A stretch of DNA of 64,000 nucleotides, taken from NCBI GenBank assembly GCA_910580185.1, contig CAJTWC010000003.1:1-64000 (forward strand), written 5' to 3'. A model generated the notes under the pieces. It saw nothing but the letters and a program-made list of their open reading frames with translations. It was not told the DNA's origin and did no database searches. Positions 8,720-16,646 of the stretch are shown here, one piece after another (the first letter of the stretch is position 1; every line of letters starts with the position of its first letter). Position numbers and translations under genes: made by a program. The stretch is from an uncultured Bacilli bacterium. GTDB taxonomy: Bacteria; Bacillota_I; Bacilli_A; RF39; UBA660.

Positions 8720-9748
8720 ATGACCGAACTTGAGAAAGCAAATGAATTTATAGATCAATTAATATATAGAGAAAGTAAATTAGCTCCAGTAGCAACCATA
8801 CTAAATAGTAATGTTCCTGTCGAATTTGCAAATTTTTTAACAGTAGGAGCTGGAAATAATTTTGAAATAAAAAAGTTGGAACCGACATATTTGGAAAAAA
8901 ATCCTTATTTTAATAACATTCAAATCAAAGATTGCAGAGTTGGAAATATTTATTTAAATAAAAAGGATTTTTATATAGCAAATTTAACATATAGTTTTGA
9001 TTCGCTCGAAAGAGATCCAATAACGCTAGCGCCAATATATAAGTATTGTTATTTTACTGATGATGTTCATTATCCATCTCTTGGTACTATTTTTCCAACC
9101 GATAAATGGATGGGTGTAGAACCATCTGAAATAAATACTTTTTCTTCCTTTATAAAAATAGCGAAGGGAAAGATTTTACTAATGGGATGTGGACTTGGGT
9201 ATGTGGCATATATGTTATCTTTAAAAAAAGATGTAGAAGAAATAACAATTGTTGAATTAGACCCTGGTGTCATACAAATGTTTTTGCGTTATTTGAAACC
9301 GCAAATGAATAGTAAAATTAATATTGTTCAAGCGGATGCAATGGAATTTTTAGAAAAAGAAGATATTTCTATGTACCAGTATTGCAGTGTTGATATTTGG
9401 CATGGTATTAAAGATATGTTTCCAATATATTTGAAGTGTCTTTTATTAGAACAAAAACACCCTAAAACGAAGTTTCATTATTGGTTAGAAGAAGACTTAC
9501 ACGTATGTTTAGAGTCTACATGGTTAACGATATTAAAGGATGTTATAAATCAAAAAAATCCTAATGAAAAATCAGATGTATTTACTGAAATTCTAAAAAT
9601 GCAAAACATTGAAACGGTTGATGATGTAAGAAGTTTTATGCTTGCGCCAAAAAGGCCTATTATGATAGATTGGGCTATAAATAATCCGGAAGATGCATAT
9701 AATCATGAAAGTTTAGATGAAACTTTAAAAAAACTATATAGACGATAA
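8720..9748 (+). CDS. Class I SAM-dependent methyltransferase, spermidine-synthase-like fold, 342 aa
   Basis: A central Rossmann-type nucleotide-binding core is visible: KILLMGCGLGYVAYML (motif I, about residue 154), ITIVELDPGVIQMFL (acidic ribose-binding residue) and INIVQADAMEFL (motif III). This arrangement is seen in spermidine synthases and related methyltransferases; the N-terminal 130 residues are not recognised. The substrate cannot be inferred, and putrescine aminopropyl transfer is not supported by the flanking sequence. ATG 8720 follows AGGAGATGAG and the promoter just above. Single-gene unit, with terminators on both sides. Confidence 0.75.
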   Translation: MTELEKANEFIDQLIYRESKLAPVATILNSNVPVEFANFLTVGAGNNFEIKKLEPTYLEKNPYFNNIQIKDCRVGNIYLNKKDFYIANLTYSFDSLERDPITLAPIYKYCYFTDDVHYPSLGTIFPTDKWMGVEPSEINTFSSFIKIAKGKILLMGCGLGYVAYMLSLKKDVEEITIVELDPGVIQMFLRYLKPQMNSKINIVQADAMEFLEKEDISMYQYCSVDIWHGIKDMFPIYLKCLLLEQKHPKTKFHYWLEEDLHVCLESTWLTILKDVINQKNPNEKSDVFTEILKMQNIETVDDVRSFMLAPKRPIMIDWAINNPEDAYNHESLDETLKKLYRR

Positions 9749-9762
9749 AATTGGATTTATGA

Positions 9763-9787
9763 AAAGGTCTGCAAAGATCTTTTTTTG
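9763..9787 (+). terminator. Terminator of the methyltransferase gene
   Basis: AAAGGTCT (9763-9770) pairs with AGATCTTT (9775-9782), including one G-T wobble, around a GCAA tetraloop, followed by a T-run. Confidence 0.75.
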
Positions 9788-9864
9788 CGTATTATAGTTT
9801 TTGTTCTCTCGAAGTTTTATGAATTTATGATATAATTATTTATATATAAGAAAGAGGATAATAT

Positions 9865-10371
9865 ATGGATTTAAAGAAATTTAAAATGGCACCTTTATAT
9901 GATATAGATCAAGAATGGGCCTTATTGACAGCAGGAAACAAAGAAAAATTTAATACTATGACAGTAAGTTGGGGAGGCTTCGGAACTATTTGGAACAAAC
10001 CGGTTGTTACAGTCTATGTAAAGCCAATTCGCTATACTTATGAATTTATGGAAGAAAGTGATTATTTTACATTAAGTTTTTATGATAAAGAGTATAAAAA
10101 AGATTTAGCTATATTAGGTAGTAAATCTGGAAGGAATTTAGATAAGATTTCTCTTACTAAACTTTCACCGGAATTTTTAGATAATTGTGTTTCTTTTTTG
10201 GAATCAAGGTTAACTATTATTTGTAAAAAGATATATTTTCAAGATTTAGATATAAAAAATATAAATACTGATAGTATATTGCAAAATGAAGTTGATAGGT
10301 TTTATAAAGAAGAACCAGCTCACAGAATGTATATAGGGGAAGTTATTAATATTATTGACAAAAGATTATAA
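9865..10371 (+). CDS. Flavin reductase-like (flavoredoxin-type) FMN-binding protein
   Basis: 168 aa, the usual size for the flavin reductase-like domain family. The segment NTMTVSWGGFGTIWNKPVVTVYVKP, with the following YTYEFMEESDYFTLSF, is the family's FMN-binding core. In anaerobes these proteins often serve as flavoredoxins that pass electrons between carriers. A TATAAT lies at 9831-9836 and the start is ATG 9865 behind AAGAGGA. It is near a superoxide reductase gene, in line with oxygen or redox defence, but the electron partner is unknown. Confidence 0.85.
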   Translation: MDLKKFKMAPLYDIDQEWALLTAGNKEKFNTMTVSWGGFGTIWNKPVVTVYVKPIRYTYEFMEESDYFTLSFYDKEYKKDLAILGSKSGRNLDKISLTKLSPEFLDNCVSFLESRLTIICKKIYFQDLDIKNINTDSILQNEVDRFYKEEPAHRMYIGEVINIIDKRL

Positions 10372-10404
10372 CTATATAATTACTAATATATGGTGGTGAA
10401 CATA

Positions 10405-10866
10405 ATGAGATTAACAAGACGTTTTATAACTCAATCATTAGATGATATTTCTTTAAGTAAACCTATTAGGTATGAAAGATATTATATAAATGATGGGTTA
10501 AGAGTACAGAAAAAAGGCGAATTTTATGAAAAAGAAGTATTAGATGAAAAAAATATCATATTAAAGAAGACTATTATAACGAAAGAAGAATTTTTTGAAA
10601 TCAAGAAAACATCATACTCTAAAATTATAAGAGATAGTTTTTTATATTTAAATGATAATAGAGTTTCGATTAAGAAGTATTATGGCACTTATGAAGGTTT
10701 AATTAGAATTGAAGTTGAATTTTTATCAGGTCAAGAAATGAATAATTATAAAAAAGAAAAGTGGATGGGAAATGAAATAACAAAAAGTCCTTTAGCATTT
10801 GATAAATATTTAAGTAAATTAAATAGAAAAGAATTTATATTAGAATTAAATAAGAATACAAAATAA
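10405..10866 (+). CDS. CYTH-like domain protein, 153 aa
   Basis: The layout of alternating charged beta strands (EFYEKEVL, ILKKTIITKEEFFEIKK, VSIKKYYGTYEGLIRIEVEFLS) resembles the triphosphate tunnel fold of CYTH proteins. In that family, Lys/Arg/Glu side chains inside a beta barrel bind triphosphates and metal ions. The usual N-terminal ExExK signature is not clear here, so the assignment is tentative and the substrate unknown. Start ATG 10405 follows GGTGGTGA; a GTG at 10390 is less likely. It is followed by a P-loop kinase, with another clearer CYTH protein 3 kb downstream. Confidence 0.55.
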   Translation: MRLTRRFITQSLDDISLSKPIRYERYYINDGLRVQKKGEFYEKEVLDEKNIILKKTIITKEEFFEIKKTSYSKIIRDSFLYLNDNRVSIKKYYGTYEGLIRIEVEFLSGQEMNNYKKEKWMGNEITKSPLAFDKYLSKLNRKEFILELNKNTK

Positions 10867-10903
10867 AAAAACTTATTGATTTTTATAGAAAGGGATAATT
10901 AGT

Positions 10904-11485
10904 ATGGATTATGATGTATTAAAAAATCTTAAGTCGTCATTAATAATAGTAACCGGGGTGTCAGCTAGTGGCAAATCAACTTTGGCTAATAAAATAAGTG
11001 AAGAATATAAATATTCGTTATTATCTATGGATGATTATAAAATAAAATTTTATGAAAAGTATGGTTTTATTTCAGAATTTGAAAGAAAGAGCTTATGGAA
11101 TCTAGCGAAAAAGATGTTTTGCGCCGATATAATTTCATATGTTCGTAAAAGTCAAACAATTATAATTGAATACCCTTTTGATGTGTCTTGGCAATCTTTT
11201 TTTGATTATATTACAAAACAGTATAAATATAAAACTGTTATAATAAATTGTAATTCTAGAAACTTTGATGATATATGGAAATCAAGATTAAAAAGGGATT
11301 TAGATTATACTAATCGCTCAAAATGTTTAACAGCTAGTAAATATATAAAAGATACATTGTATGAATCAAATGGAAAATTAAACGATAATTATAAAGAAAT
11401 AAAGAAAAAGGAATATGAAAATAACAAATATACATCTATTTTTGGTGATATTGTTATTTCTGACAAAGAATTATATAGAAAATAA
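10904..11485 (+). CDS. P-loop (AAA/zeta-toxin-like) nucleotide kinase, 193 aa
   Basis: A Walker A motif, GVSASGKST, lies at residues 18-26, preceded by a hydrophobic strand, as in small-molecule kinases and zeta-type proteins. A Walker B-like strand (TIIIEYPFDV) and a lid with several Arg/Lys (WKSRLKRDLDYTNRSKC) follow. Predicted to phosphorylate a small molecule or nucleotide. No antitoxin partner is visible beside it, so I do not call it a toxin. It may be co-transcribed with the CYTH-like gene 37 nt upstream. Confidence 0.7.
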   Translation: MDYDVLKNLKSSLIIVTGVSASGKSTLANKISEEYKYSLLSMDDYKIKFYEKYGFISEFERKSLWNLAKKMFCADIISYVRKSQTIIIEYPFDVSWQSFFDYITKQYKYKTVIINCNSRNFDDIWKSRLKRDLDYTNRSKCLTASKYIKDTLYESNGKLNDNYKEIKKKEYENNKYTSIFGDIVISDKELYRK

Positions 11486-11499
11486 ATTATTTTTCATTA

Positions 11500-11530
11500 A
11501 CTATAGAAAAAAAGAATTCTATAGTATAAT
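11500..11530 (+). promoter_or_regulatory. Inverted repeat overlapping the -10 box of the superoxide reductase gene
   Basis: ACTATAGAA (11500-11508) and TTCTATAGT (11517-11525) are perfect 9-bp arms with an 8-nt spacer; the right arm runs into TATAAT (11525-11530). The position is ideal for repressor binding. It is not a match to the PerR consensus as I know it, and there is no T-run, so a terminator is less likely. Confidence 0.5.
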
Positions 11531-11548
11531 AAACAAGGAGGCAATATT

Positions 11549-11932
11549 ATGAAAGATGAATTAATGATTAAAAAATGCTTAAAATGTGGGACACTTGTAA
11601 AAATAGTAAATGATTGTGATTGTGAGGATTGCGGCATTATATGCTGTGATGAAAAAATGGAGGTATTAAAAGCTAATTCTACAGATGCTGCTTTTGAAAA
11701 GCATGTTCCTTCTTATACTTTAGAAGATAGTATGTTAAAAGTTAAAGTAAATCACGTTATGGAAGATGATCATTTTATTGAATGGATTTGTTTTAAAAGT
11801 GATGAAAGAGAAGAATACGTTTATTTAAATCCAGGAAAAGATGCGACTGCTGAATTTAAGAATGTTAAGGCAGGAACTTTATATGCATATTGTAATAAAC
11901 ATGGTTTATGGAACATTAAAATTGGTGAATAA
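11549..11932 (+). CDS. Superoxide reductase (desulfoferrodoxin type)
   Basis: 127 aa. The N-terminal desulforedoxin-like knuckle has CLKCG and CEDCGIICC, matching a rubredoxin-like Fe(Cys)4 centre. The catalytic Fe(His)4Cys centre is visible as EKHVPSY, VNHVMEDDHFIEW and the diagnostic C-terminal CNKHGLW. It reduces superoxide to peroxide without producing oxygen, a typical anaerobe defence. It has its own promoter region with an inverted repeat and a GGAGG ribosome site. It stands among accessory genes; no rubredoxin or peroxidase partner is adjacent. Confidence 0.93.
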   Translation: MKDELMIKKCLKCGTLVKIVNDCDCEDCGIICCDEKMEVLKANSTDAAFEKHVPSYTLEDSMLKVKVNHVMEDDHFIEWICFKSDEREEYVYLNPGKDATAEFKNVKAGTLYAYCNKHGLWNIKIGE

Positions 11933-12041
11933 TGTCGAAATCAACCGGGTAGTGTAAATTTTAGAAAAACACATACAAACCTAAATAAAATAAGAAATTG
12001 AGTAAAATAGAGTTTTATATTTTTTGAAGGGAATAAAGATA

Positions 12042-12095
12042 ATGAAATTAATAATAAATGCAGATGATTTTGGCGTTATTTATAATAAGAATTAG
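12042..12095 (+). pseudogene. N-terminal stub of a ChbG/YdjC-like deacetylase
   Basis: A good ribosome site (GAAGGGAA) is followed by an ATG and the peptide MKLIINADDFGVIYNKN, then a stop. The segment LIINADDFG is the well-known N-terminus of ChbG/YdjC carbohydrate deacetylases (metal-binding Asp pair), normally about 250 aa. The rest of the gene is missing; after 12095 the sequence belongs to an unrelated DinD-like pseudogene. This looks like a deletion remnant. Confidence 0.7.
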
Positions 12096-12129
12096 AAAGG
12101 TGGTTACGACATTTAGGAACATAGAAAAG

Positions 12130-13012
12130 ATGTGGTTATATTTGAATAATAAATTAGAAACAATATCAAATTTATTTGAAGATAAAGAGATAAGAAGTAT
12201 TTGAGATAGTGAAAAAGAAGAATATTATTTTAGTGTTGTTGATGTTATTGGAGCATTGACTAATAGTAATATTCCAAAGAGATACTGGAGTGATTTAAAA
12301 AAAAGACTTACAGAAGAAGGAAGTGAACTGTACGAAAATATCGTACGGTTGAAACTTAAGGTCCAAGATGGAAAACTAAGAGAAACTGATACATTGGATA
12401 CTAAAGGAATTTTAAGACTTATAGAATCGATACCAAGTCCCAAAGCTGAACCATTTAAATTATGGCTAGCCAATTTAGGTAGTGAAAGAATTGATGAAGT
12501 ATTTGATCCAGAGATAACAGTTAATAGAGCCGTAGAATATTATCGTAAAAGAGGCTATGATGATAAATGGATTAAAGCAAGGTTAACTGGAATTGTAGAT
12601 AGATTTAAATTGACTGATGTTTGGAAAGAAAGCGGAATAACAAACTCTTTTGAATATGGTATATTAACAAATGAAATATATAAAGAATGGTCTGGTATGA
12701 AAGCAAACGAATATAAAACATATAAAGGTCTTAGAAAAGAATCGCTTCGAGATAATATGACGGATATTGAGGTTGCTTTAACTGATTTAGGAGAGATTGC
12801 AAGCGCGTGAACTTGCAAAAGAACATAAGCCATATGGTTTAAAGCAAAATAAGGAAATCGCAAAACGTGGCGGAAATATAGCCAAGAAAACACGAAATAA
12901 TTTAGAAAAAGAGTTAGGAAGAGGTGTTATATCAAATAAAAACTCTTTGAATTATGAGTATATTGATGAAATAAAACAAATAGAAGATAAGGTAGGTGTT
13001 GATAATGGATAA
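12130..13012 (+). pseudogene. DinD/BRO-N-type protein, broken by a stop and a frameshift
   Basis: The reading frame starting at ATG 12130 gives NLFEDKEIRSI-stop-DSEKEEYYFSVVDVIGALT, where relatives have Trp at the stop position; TGA lies at 12202-12204. It continues as an intact BRO-N/DNA-damage-inducible D-like domain through LIESIPSPKAEPFKLWLA and RGYDDKWIKARL to about 12797. There one extra base shifts the frame, and the C-terminal part RELAKEHKPYGLKQNKEIAKRGG continues in another frame to 13012. With two independent lesions the gene is most likely dead. These proteins are common on phages and mobile islands, which fits an accessory region. Confidence 0.8.
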
Positions 13013-13754
13013 AGAACCTTTGATTTTAAACGGAGAATGGTATAATTATCCTTACCTTTACGATGTTTTTTCAAGAGCTGAAGATTATGAACAAAAATGT
13101 ATTGAAATAGTAAAAGGATATATATATGATAATAATATTAAAATTATAAATCCAATTGATGTAGGAAGTGGCACTGGAAAAATATATTATCAATTATTAA
13201 AAGACTTAAAAATACAGGGTAATATTTTCTTGATAGATAATAACTTATATATGATTAATTTTTTGAGTCAAAATATTAAATCTGATAATGTAAAAATAAT
13301 TAAATCTGATATAAAAGATGTAGATTTAATAAAATCTAATTTTATAATTAGTTTTTTTGGATTTCCAAGTAATATATCTAATAAGGAAAATATATTAAAG
13401 GAATTAAAAAAAATTTATGAGTTGTTATTAGATGATGGTATACTAATAACAATTGGTTGGAATGAAAAATGGGATGATGAACTTTTTGAACTATGGAAAA
13501 AGTATTTGAACATTAATTATTCTAATAAAATTAAATCAATACGAAATTGTAATTTATCTTGGTATAAAAATGATATTTCATCTATTTTGAAATTTTCAAA
13601 TATAAAAGAAAGAAATTATGTTTTGGGTAATTTTTTTGGAAAAGAGTTTCTAAAAGATAATCGTGATAATAAAAAATTAGAATGGAATGTAAGTATGGGT
13701 ATAACTTTAAACACAAAAGAAGAAATAAAAAATATTCTTGTTAATTGGAAATAA
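13005..13754 (+). CDS. SAM-dependent methyltransferase, 249 aa
   Basis: Residues about 42-60 read NPIDVGSGTGKIYYQLL, a motif I glycine loop; IFLIDNNLYMINFL gives the acidic residue of motif II, and the strand FIISFFGFPSN, with the later DDGILITIGW, completes a class I methyltransferase core. The substrate is unknown. Start ATG 13005 overlaps the end of the pseudogene frame and follows AAGGTAGGTG. The AT-rich codon use matches its neighbours. Part of the accessory block. Confidence 0.75.
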   Translation: MDKEPLILNGEWYNYPYLYDVFSRAEDYEQKCIEIVKGYIYDNNIKIINPIDVGSGTGKIYYQLLKDLKIQGNIFLIDNNLYMINFLSQNIKSDNVKIIKSDIKDVDLIKSNFIISFFGFPSNISNKENILKELKKIYELLLDDGILITIGWNEKWDDELFELWKKYLNINYSNKIKSIRNCNLSWYKNDISSILKFSNIKERNYVLGNFFGKEFLKDNRDNKKLEWNVSMGITLNTKEEIKNILVNWK

Positions 13755-13824
13755 ATTATATAAAATAAATAGAAAGGAATCTAATTAAGGTAAATTTACA
13801 ACTATATTAGATTATTTAGACATA

Positions 13825-14394
13825 ATGAAAGAAATAGAAATTTTAGTAGAAGTATATTCTCCTGTTGAAGAAGTTGTTGAGAAATTAAATGAATTTGAAT
13901 ATTTAGGAAATAAGGAAACAATAGATACATATTACTATGATCCACTTAGAAAAAATTTAAAACCTAATTCTAAAAATCAAATTGATGAATGTTTAAGATT
14001 AAGAACAAAAGATAATGTTAATTCTATAACTTATAAAGTTGATCAATTTGATGAAAATGGAAAATGGTTATATTCTGATGAATATGAAACAAATGTTGAT
14101 GATATTTTTATGATTAACAAAATATTTGATAAATTAGGACTTCATAAATTACTTACGATTCATAATAGTAAAAAAACTTATAAATATGGTGACTATGAAA
14201 TTGTTTTTGAAACAGTTAAAGATTTAGGATATTTTATAGAAGTTGAATATTGTACTAACGAAGATATTGATATAAAAGAAAAGAAAAAAGAAATACAAGA
14301 CTTCATAGATTCTTTAGGTTTAAATGTTTCAGAAGAATTAAACATGGGAAAGCCGGAAATGATGATAAATAAATTCAATATAAAAATTGATTAA
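13825..14394 (+). CDS. CYTH-domain protein, class IV adenylate cyclase/triphosphatase-like, 189 aa
   Basis: The pattern is typical of the CyaB-type CYTH family: an N-terminal EIEILVEV strand, DTYYYDP, CLRLRTKDNVNSITYK (paired Arg and Lys lining the tunnel), and YGDYEIVFETVKDLGYFIEVEY near the C-terminus. Such proteins act as class IV adenylate cyclases, inorganic triphosphatases or thiamine triphosphatases; sequence alone does not decide. No clear ribosome site precedes ATG 13825. The frame is open further upstream (from 13789), so the N-terminus is uncertain or the gene has lost upstream sequence. Confidence 0.8.
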   Translation: MKEIEILVEVYSPVEEVVEKLNEFEYLGNKETIDTYYYDPLRKNLKPNSKNQIDECLRLRTKDNVNSITYKVDQFDENGKWLYSDEYETNVDDIFMINKIFDKLGLHKLLTIHNSKKTYKYGDYEIVFETVKDLGYFIEVEYCTNEDIDIKEKKKEIQDFIDSLGLNVSEELNMGKPEMMINKFNIKID

Positions 14395-14572
14395 GATGAA
14401 GCAAATAGATGATGAGGTAGTTGTTAATAATGAGTAATAATTAAATCTTACAAAAAGTTAACCTTAATTTGGACATTGAAAATTAAAAATAACCTTAAGC
14501 TAAGCCTTATAAATAAGGTGGATTAAGCTAAAAAATACATATATAACATAAATATTTGGAGGACAATTAAAT

Positions 14573-15070
14573 ATGAAATTTGAAGATCTGAAATGCGTAG
14601 ATATAGATGTTGATATAGATGATTATTTATATTTATATGATTATATAATAAATAACATGAGTAATCCAATCTGGTTAGGGATATTTGAAAAAAATGAAAT
14701 AATTGATCTACTGTCTAGTGAAGGAAAAATTTGGTTATATTATGATGGAACCCGACCTGTATGTTCAATGTTTTATATACCTGCCAACAGCTCTTCATTA
14801 AAAAAACATAATATTTTATTTGATGAAAATATTACTGGTTCGTTAGGACCAATAATGGTGAGTCATGAATATGTTGGTAATGGTTACCAATCTAAAACGA
14901 TGGTGGAATTGGAAAAATATTGTAAAAGTATAGGTAAAAAATATATATTTACAAAAGCACATTGTGATAATATTTATTCAATAAATAATATGTTAAAAAA
15001 TGGATATGAGATAGTTGATAAATATAAAAATGAAAGAGGTAATATGTGGTCTTTTATAAAAAAAATATAA
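14573..15070 (+). CDS. GNAT-family N-acetyltransferase, 165 aa
   Basis: Length and pattern fit the GNAT fold: beta-strand IWLYYDGTRPVCSMFYIP, then GPIMVSHEYVGNGYQSKTMVELEKYC, in which VGNGYQSK is the acetyl-CoA pyrophosphate loop (normally Q/RxxGxG/A), followed by AHCDNIYSINNMLKNGYEIV. It transfers an acetyl group to an unknown amine. A strong GGAGGA ribosome site precedes ATG 14573. Preceded by a 178-bp gap with a small CCTTAT/ATAAGG hairpin but no recognised element. Last gene of the accessory block. Confidence 0.8.
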   Translation: MKFEDLKCVDIDVDIDDYLYLYDYIINNMSNPIWLGIFEKNEIIDLLSSEGKIWLYYDGTRPVCSMFYIPANSSSLKKHNILFDENITGSLGPIMVSHEYVGNGYQSKTMVELEKYCKSIGKKYIFTKAHCDNIYSINNMLKNGYEIVDKYKNERGNMWSFIKKI

Positions 15071-15130
15071 TTATGTATAAATAACTACTTTTAAGAATAA
15101 GAAAATAATTTAGTAAAGGAAGTGATAAAA

Positions 15131-15988
15131 ATGGATAATCGACAAAATTCGACAATCAATTGGTATCCAGGTCATATGGCTAAAACAAGACGTTTGATAA
15201 AAGAAAATATTAATATGATTGATATTGTGTATGAAGTAGTGGACGCTAGAATTCCTTTTTCTTCTAAAATAAAAGATATAGATGATTTAATAAAGAATAA
15301 ACCAAAAATAATGATAATGACTAAAAGTGATCTTTGTGACGAAAATAAGACTAGGGCTTGTGCAAAGGAGTATGAAAAACAAGGATATAAAGTTATAATG
15401 GTAGATTTGATTAATAATAAAGGTATAAATAAAATTTATGATATAACCGATGAACTATTAGAAGAATTAAATAAAAAAAGAGAAGAAAAGGGGCTTAAAA
15501 AGCGTGCTTATAGGGCTTTAATAGTCGGAATACCAAACGTAGGTAAATCTACACTTATAAATCGTTTGGTTGGTAAAAAAGCCACTATAACAGGTGATAA
15601 ACCTGGTGTTACTAAAAAACTTTCGTGGATTAGAATTAATAAAGATTTAGAATTGTTGGACTCTCCTGGAATTTTGTGGCCAAAGCTGGATAATGAAAAA
15701 CAGAGCTATAACTTAGCAAGTTTTTCGGCTATTAAAGAAGAAATACTACCTATTGGTAAAGTTGCGTGCTATATATTAGATACTATGTTTAATAAATATC
15801 AAAATAATTTATTTGATAGGTATGGGATAGATTATTTTGATATAGATGATGTTATACCTGCATATGATCTTATTGGTAAAAAAAGAGGCTGTCTTGTATC
15901 AGGTGGAGAAGTTGACTATGACAAGGTATCTAATTTAATAATAAGAGATTTAAGAGAAGGAAAGTTAGGAAAAGTAACTTTTGATTAG
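15131..15988 (+). CDS. rbgA: Ribosome biogenesis GTPase RbgA (YlqF)
   Basis: 285 aa, canonical. It has the circularly permuted GTPase order: MTKSD (G4, about residue 66) comes before GIPNVGKSTLINRL (G1) and the LLDSPGILWP segment (G3). The N-terminus NWYPGHMAKTRR is the family signature. RbgA acts in late 50S assembly. Start ATG 15131 follows AAAGGAAGTG; GTG 15122 is inside this site. It leads the conserved rbgA-rnhB-topA order, 8 nt before rnhB. Confidence 0.96.
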   Translation: MDNRQNSTINWYPGHMAKTRRLIKENINMIDIVYEVVDARIPFSSKIKDIDDLIKNKPKIMIMTKSDLCDENKTRACAKEYEKQGYKVIMVDLINNKGINKIYDITDELLEELNKKREEKGLKKRAYRALIVGIPNVGKSTLINRLVGKKATITGDKPGVTKKLSWIRINKDLELLDSPGILWPKLDNEKQSYNLASFSAIKEEILPIGKVACYILDTMFNKYQNNLFDRYGIDYFDIDDVIPAYDLIGKKRGCLVSGGEVDYDKVSNLIIRDLREGKLGKVTFD

Positions 15989-15996
15989 GTAAAATT

Positions 15997-16629
15997 ATGA
16001 GTGATAAAAAAATAGATTTATATGAAAATGAAAAAAGATTATGGAATTTGAGTTACGAAAATGTAGTAGGATGTGATGAAGCAGGTCGTGGACCATTATT
16101 CGGACCAGTAGTTGCAGCTTCCGTAATACTTCCTCGTAACTTTGCGTTAGAAGGATTAAATGATTCTAAAAAGTTAACAGAGAAAAAAAGAGAAGAATAT
16201 TATCCAATAATAATGGAAAAAGCAATAGCTGTTGGAGTATCAATAGTATCTGCTAAAGAAATAGATGAGATAAATATTTATGAAGCGTCAAGGCAGGGTA
16301 TGCTTCGTGCAATAGATTCCATGAAGATGAAACCAGACTATATAATAACGGATGCTATGCCTCTTGATGGATTTACTAATATTCCTCATGAGGCAATAAT
16401 AAAAGGTGATGCAAAAAGCATAACGATAGCGGCAGCTAGTGTTATTGCTAAAGTAACCCGTGATAGATTAATGTACGAAGAAGATAAGAAACATCCAGAA
16501 TATGAATTTGCTAAGCACAAAGGATATCCGACAAAAAAACACATTGAATTATTAAATAAATATGGTATAATCGATGGATATAGGCACACGTATGGGCCTG
16601 TTAAAAAGTACATAGAAGAACATAAATAA
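15997..16629 (+). CDS. rnhB: Ribonuclease HII
   Basis: 210 aa, normal length. The motif VGCDEAGRGPLFGPVVAASV carries the first catalytic Asp-Glu pair; GLNDSKKLTEKKREE and the later IITDAMPL and AAASVIAKVTRDRLM segments supply the rest of the DEDD centre. It removes ribonucleotides from RNA-DNA hybrids and misincorporated sites. Lies between rbgA and topA, as in many Firmicutes, and is probably co-transcribed with both. Confidence 0.96.
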   Translation: MSDKKIDLYENEKRLWNLSYENVVGCDEAGRGPLFGPVVAASVILPRNFALEGLNDSKKLTEKKREEYYPIIMEKAIAVGVSIVSAKEIDEINIYEASRQGMLRAIDSMKMKPDYIITDAMPLDGFTNIPHEAIIKGDAKSITIAAASVIAKVTRDRLMYEEDKKHPEYEFAKHKGYPTKKHIELLNKYGIIDGYRHTYGPVKKYIEEHK

Positions 16630-16646
16630 TATCGGGAGGTATAATT

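Noticed and set aside
10904..11485. Zeta-type toxin of a toxin-antitoxin pair
   Set aside because: The P-loop is compatible, but there is no small antitoxin gene next to it; the upstream neighbour is a CYTH-like protein.
12202..12204. TGA at a Trp position of the DinD-like frame, hinting at TGA=Trp recoding
   Set aside because: The same gene has a second lesion (frameshift), TGG is used freely for Trp elsewhere, and rimM (6288), the gene after ruvB (43158) and the gene at 63798 end in TGA with ATGA overlaps or a promoter right behind. TGA is therefore a stop here.
14395..14572. Small ORF or regulatory RNA in the gap before the GNAT gene
   Set aside because: Only a 6-bp CCTTAT/ATAAGG hairpin and a repeated TAACCTTAA were seen; no ORF with a ribosome site and no T-run.
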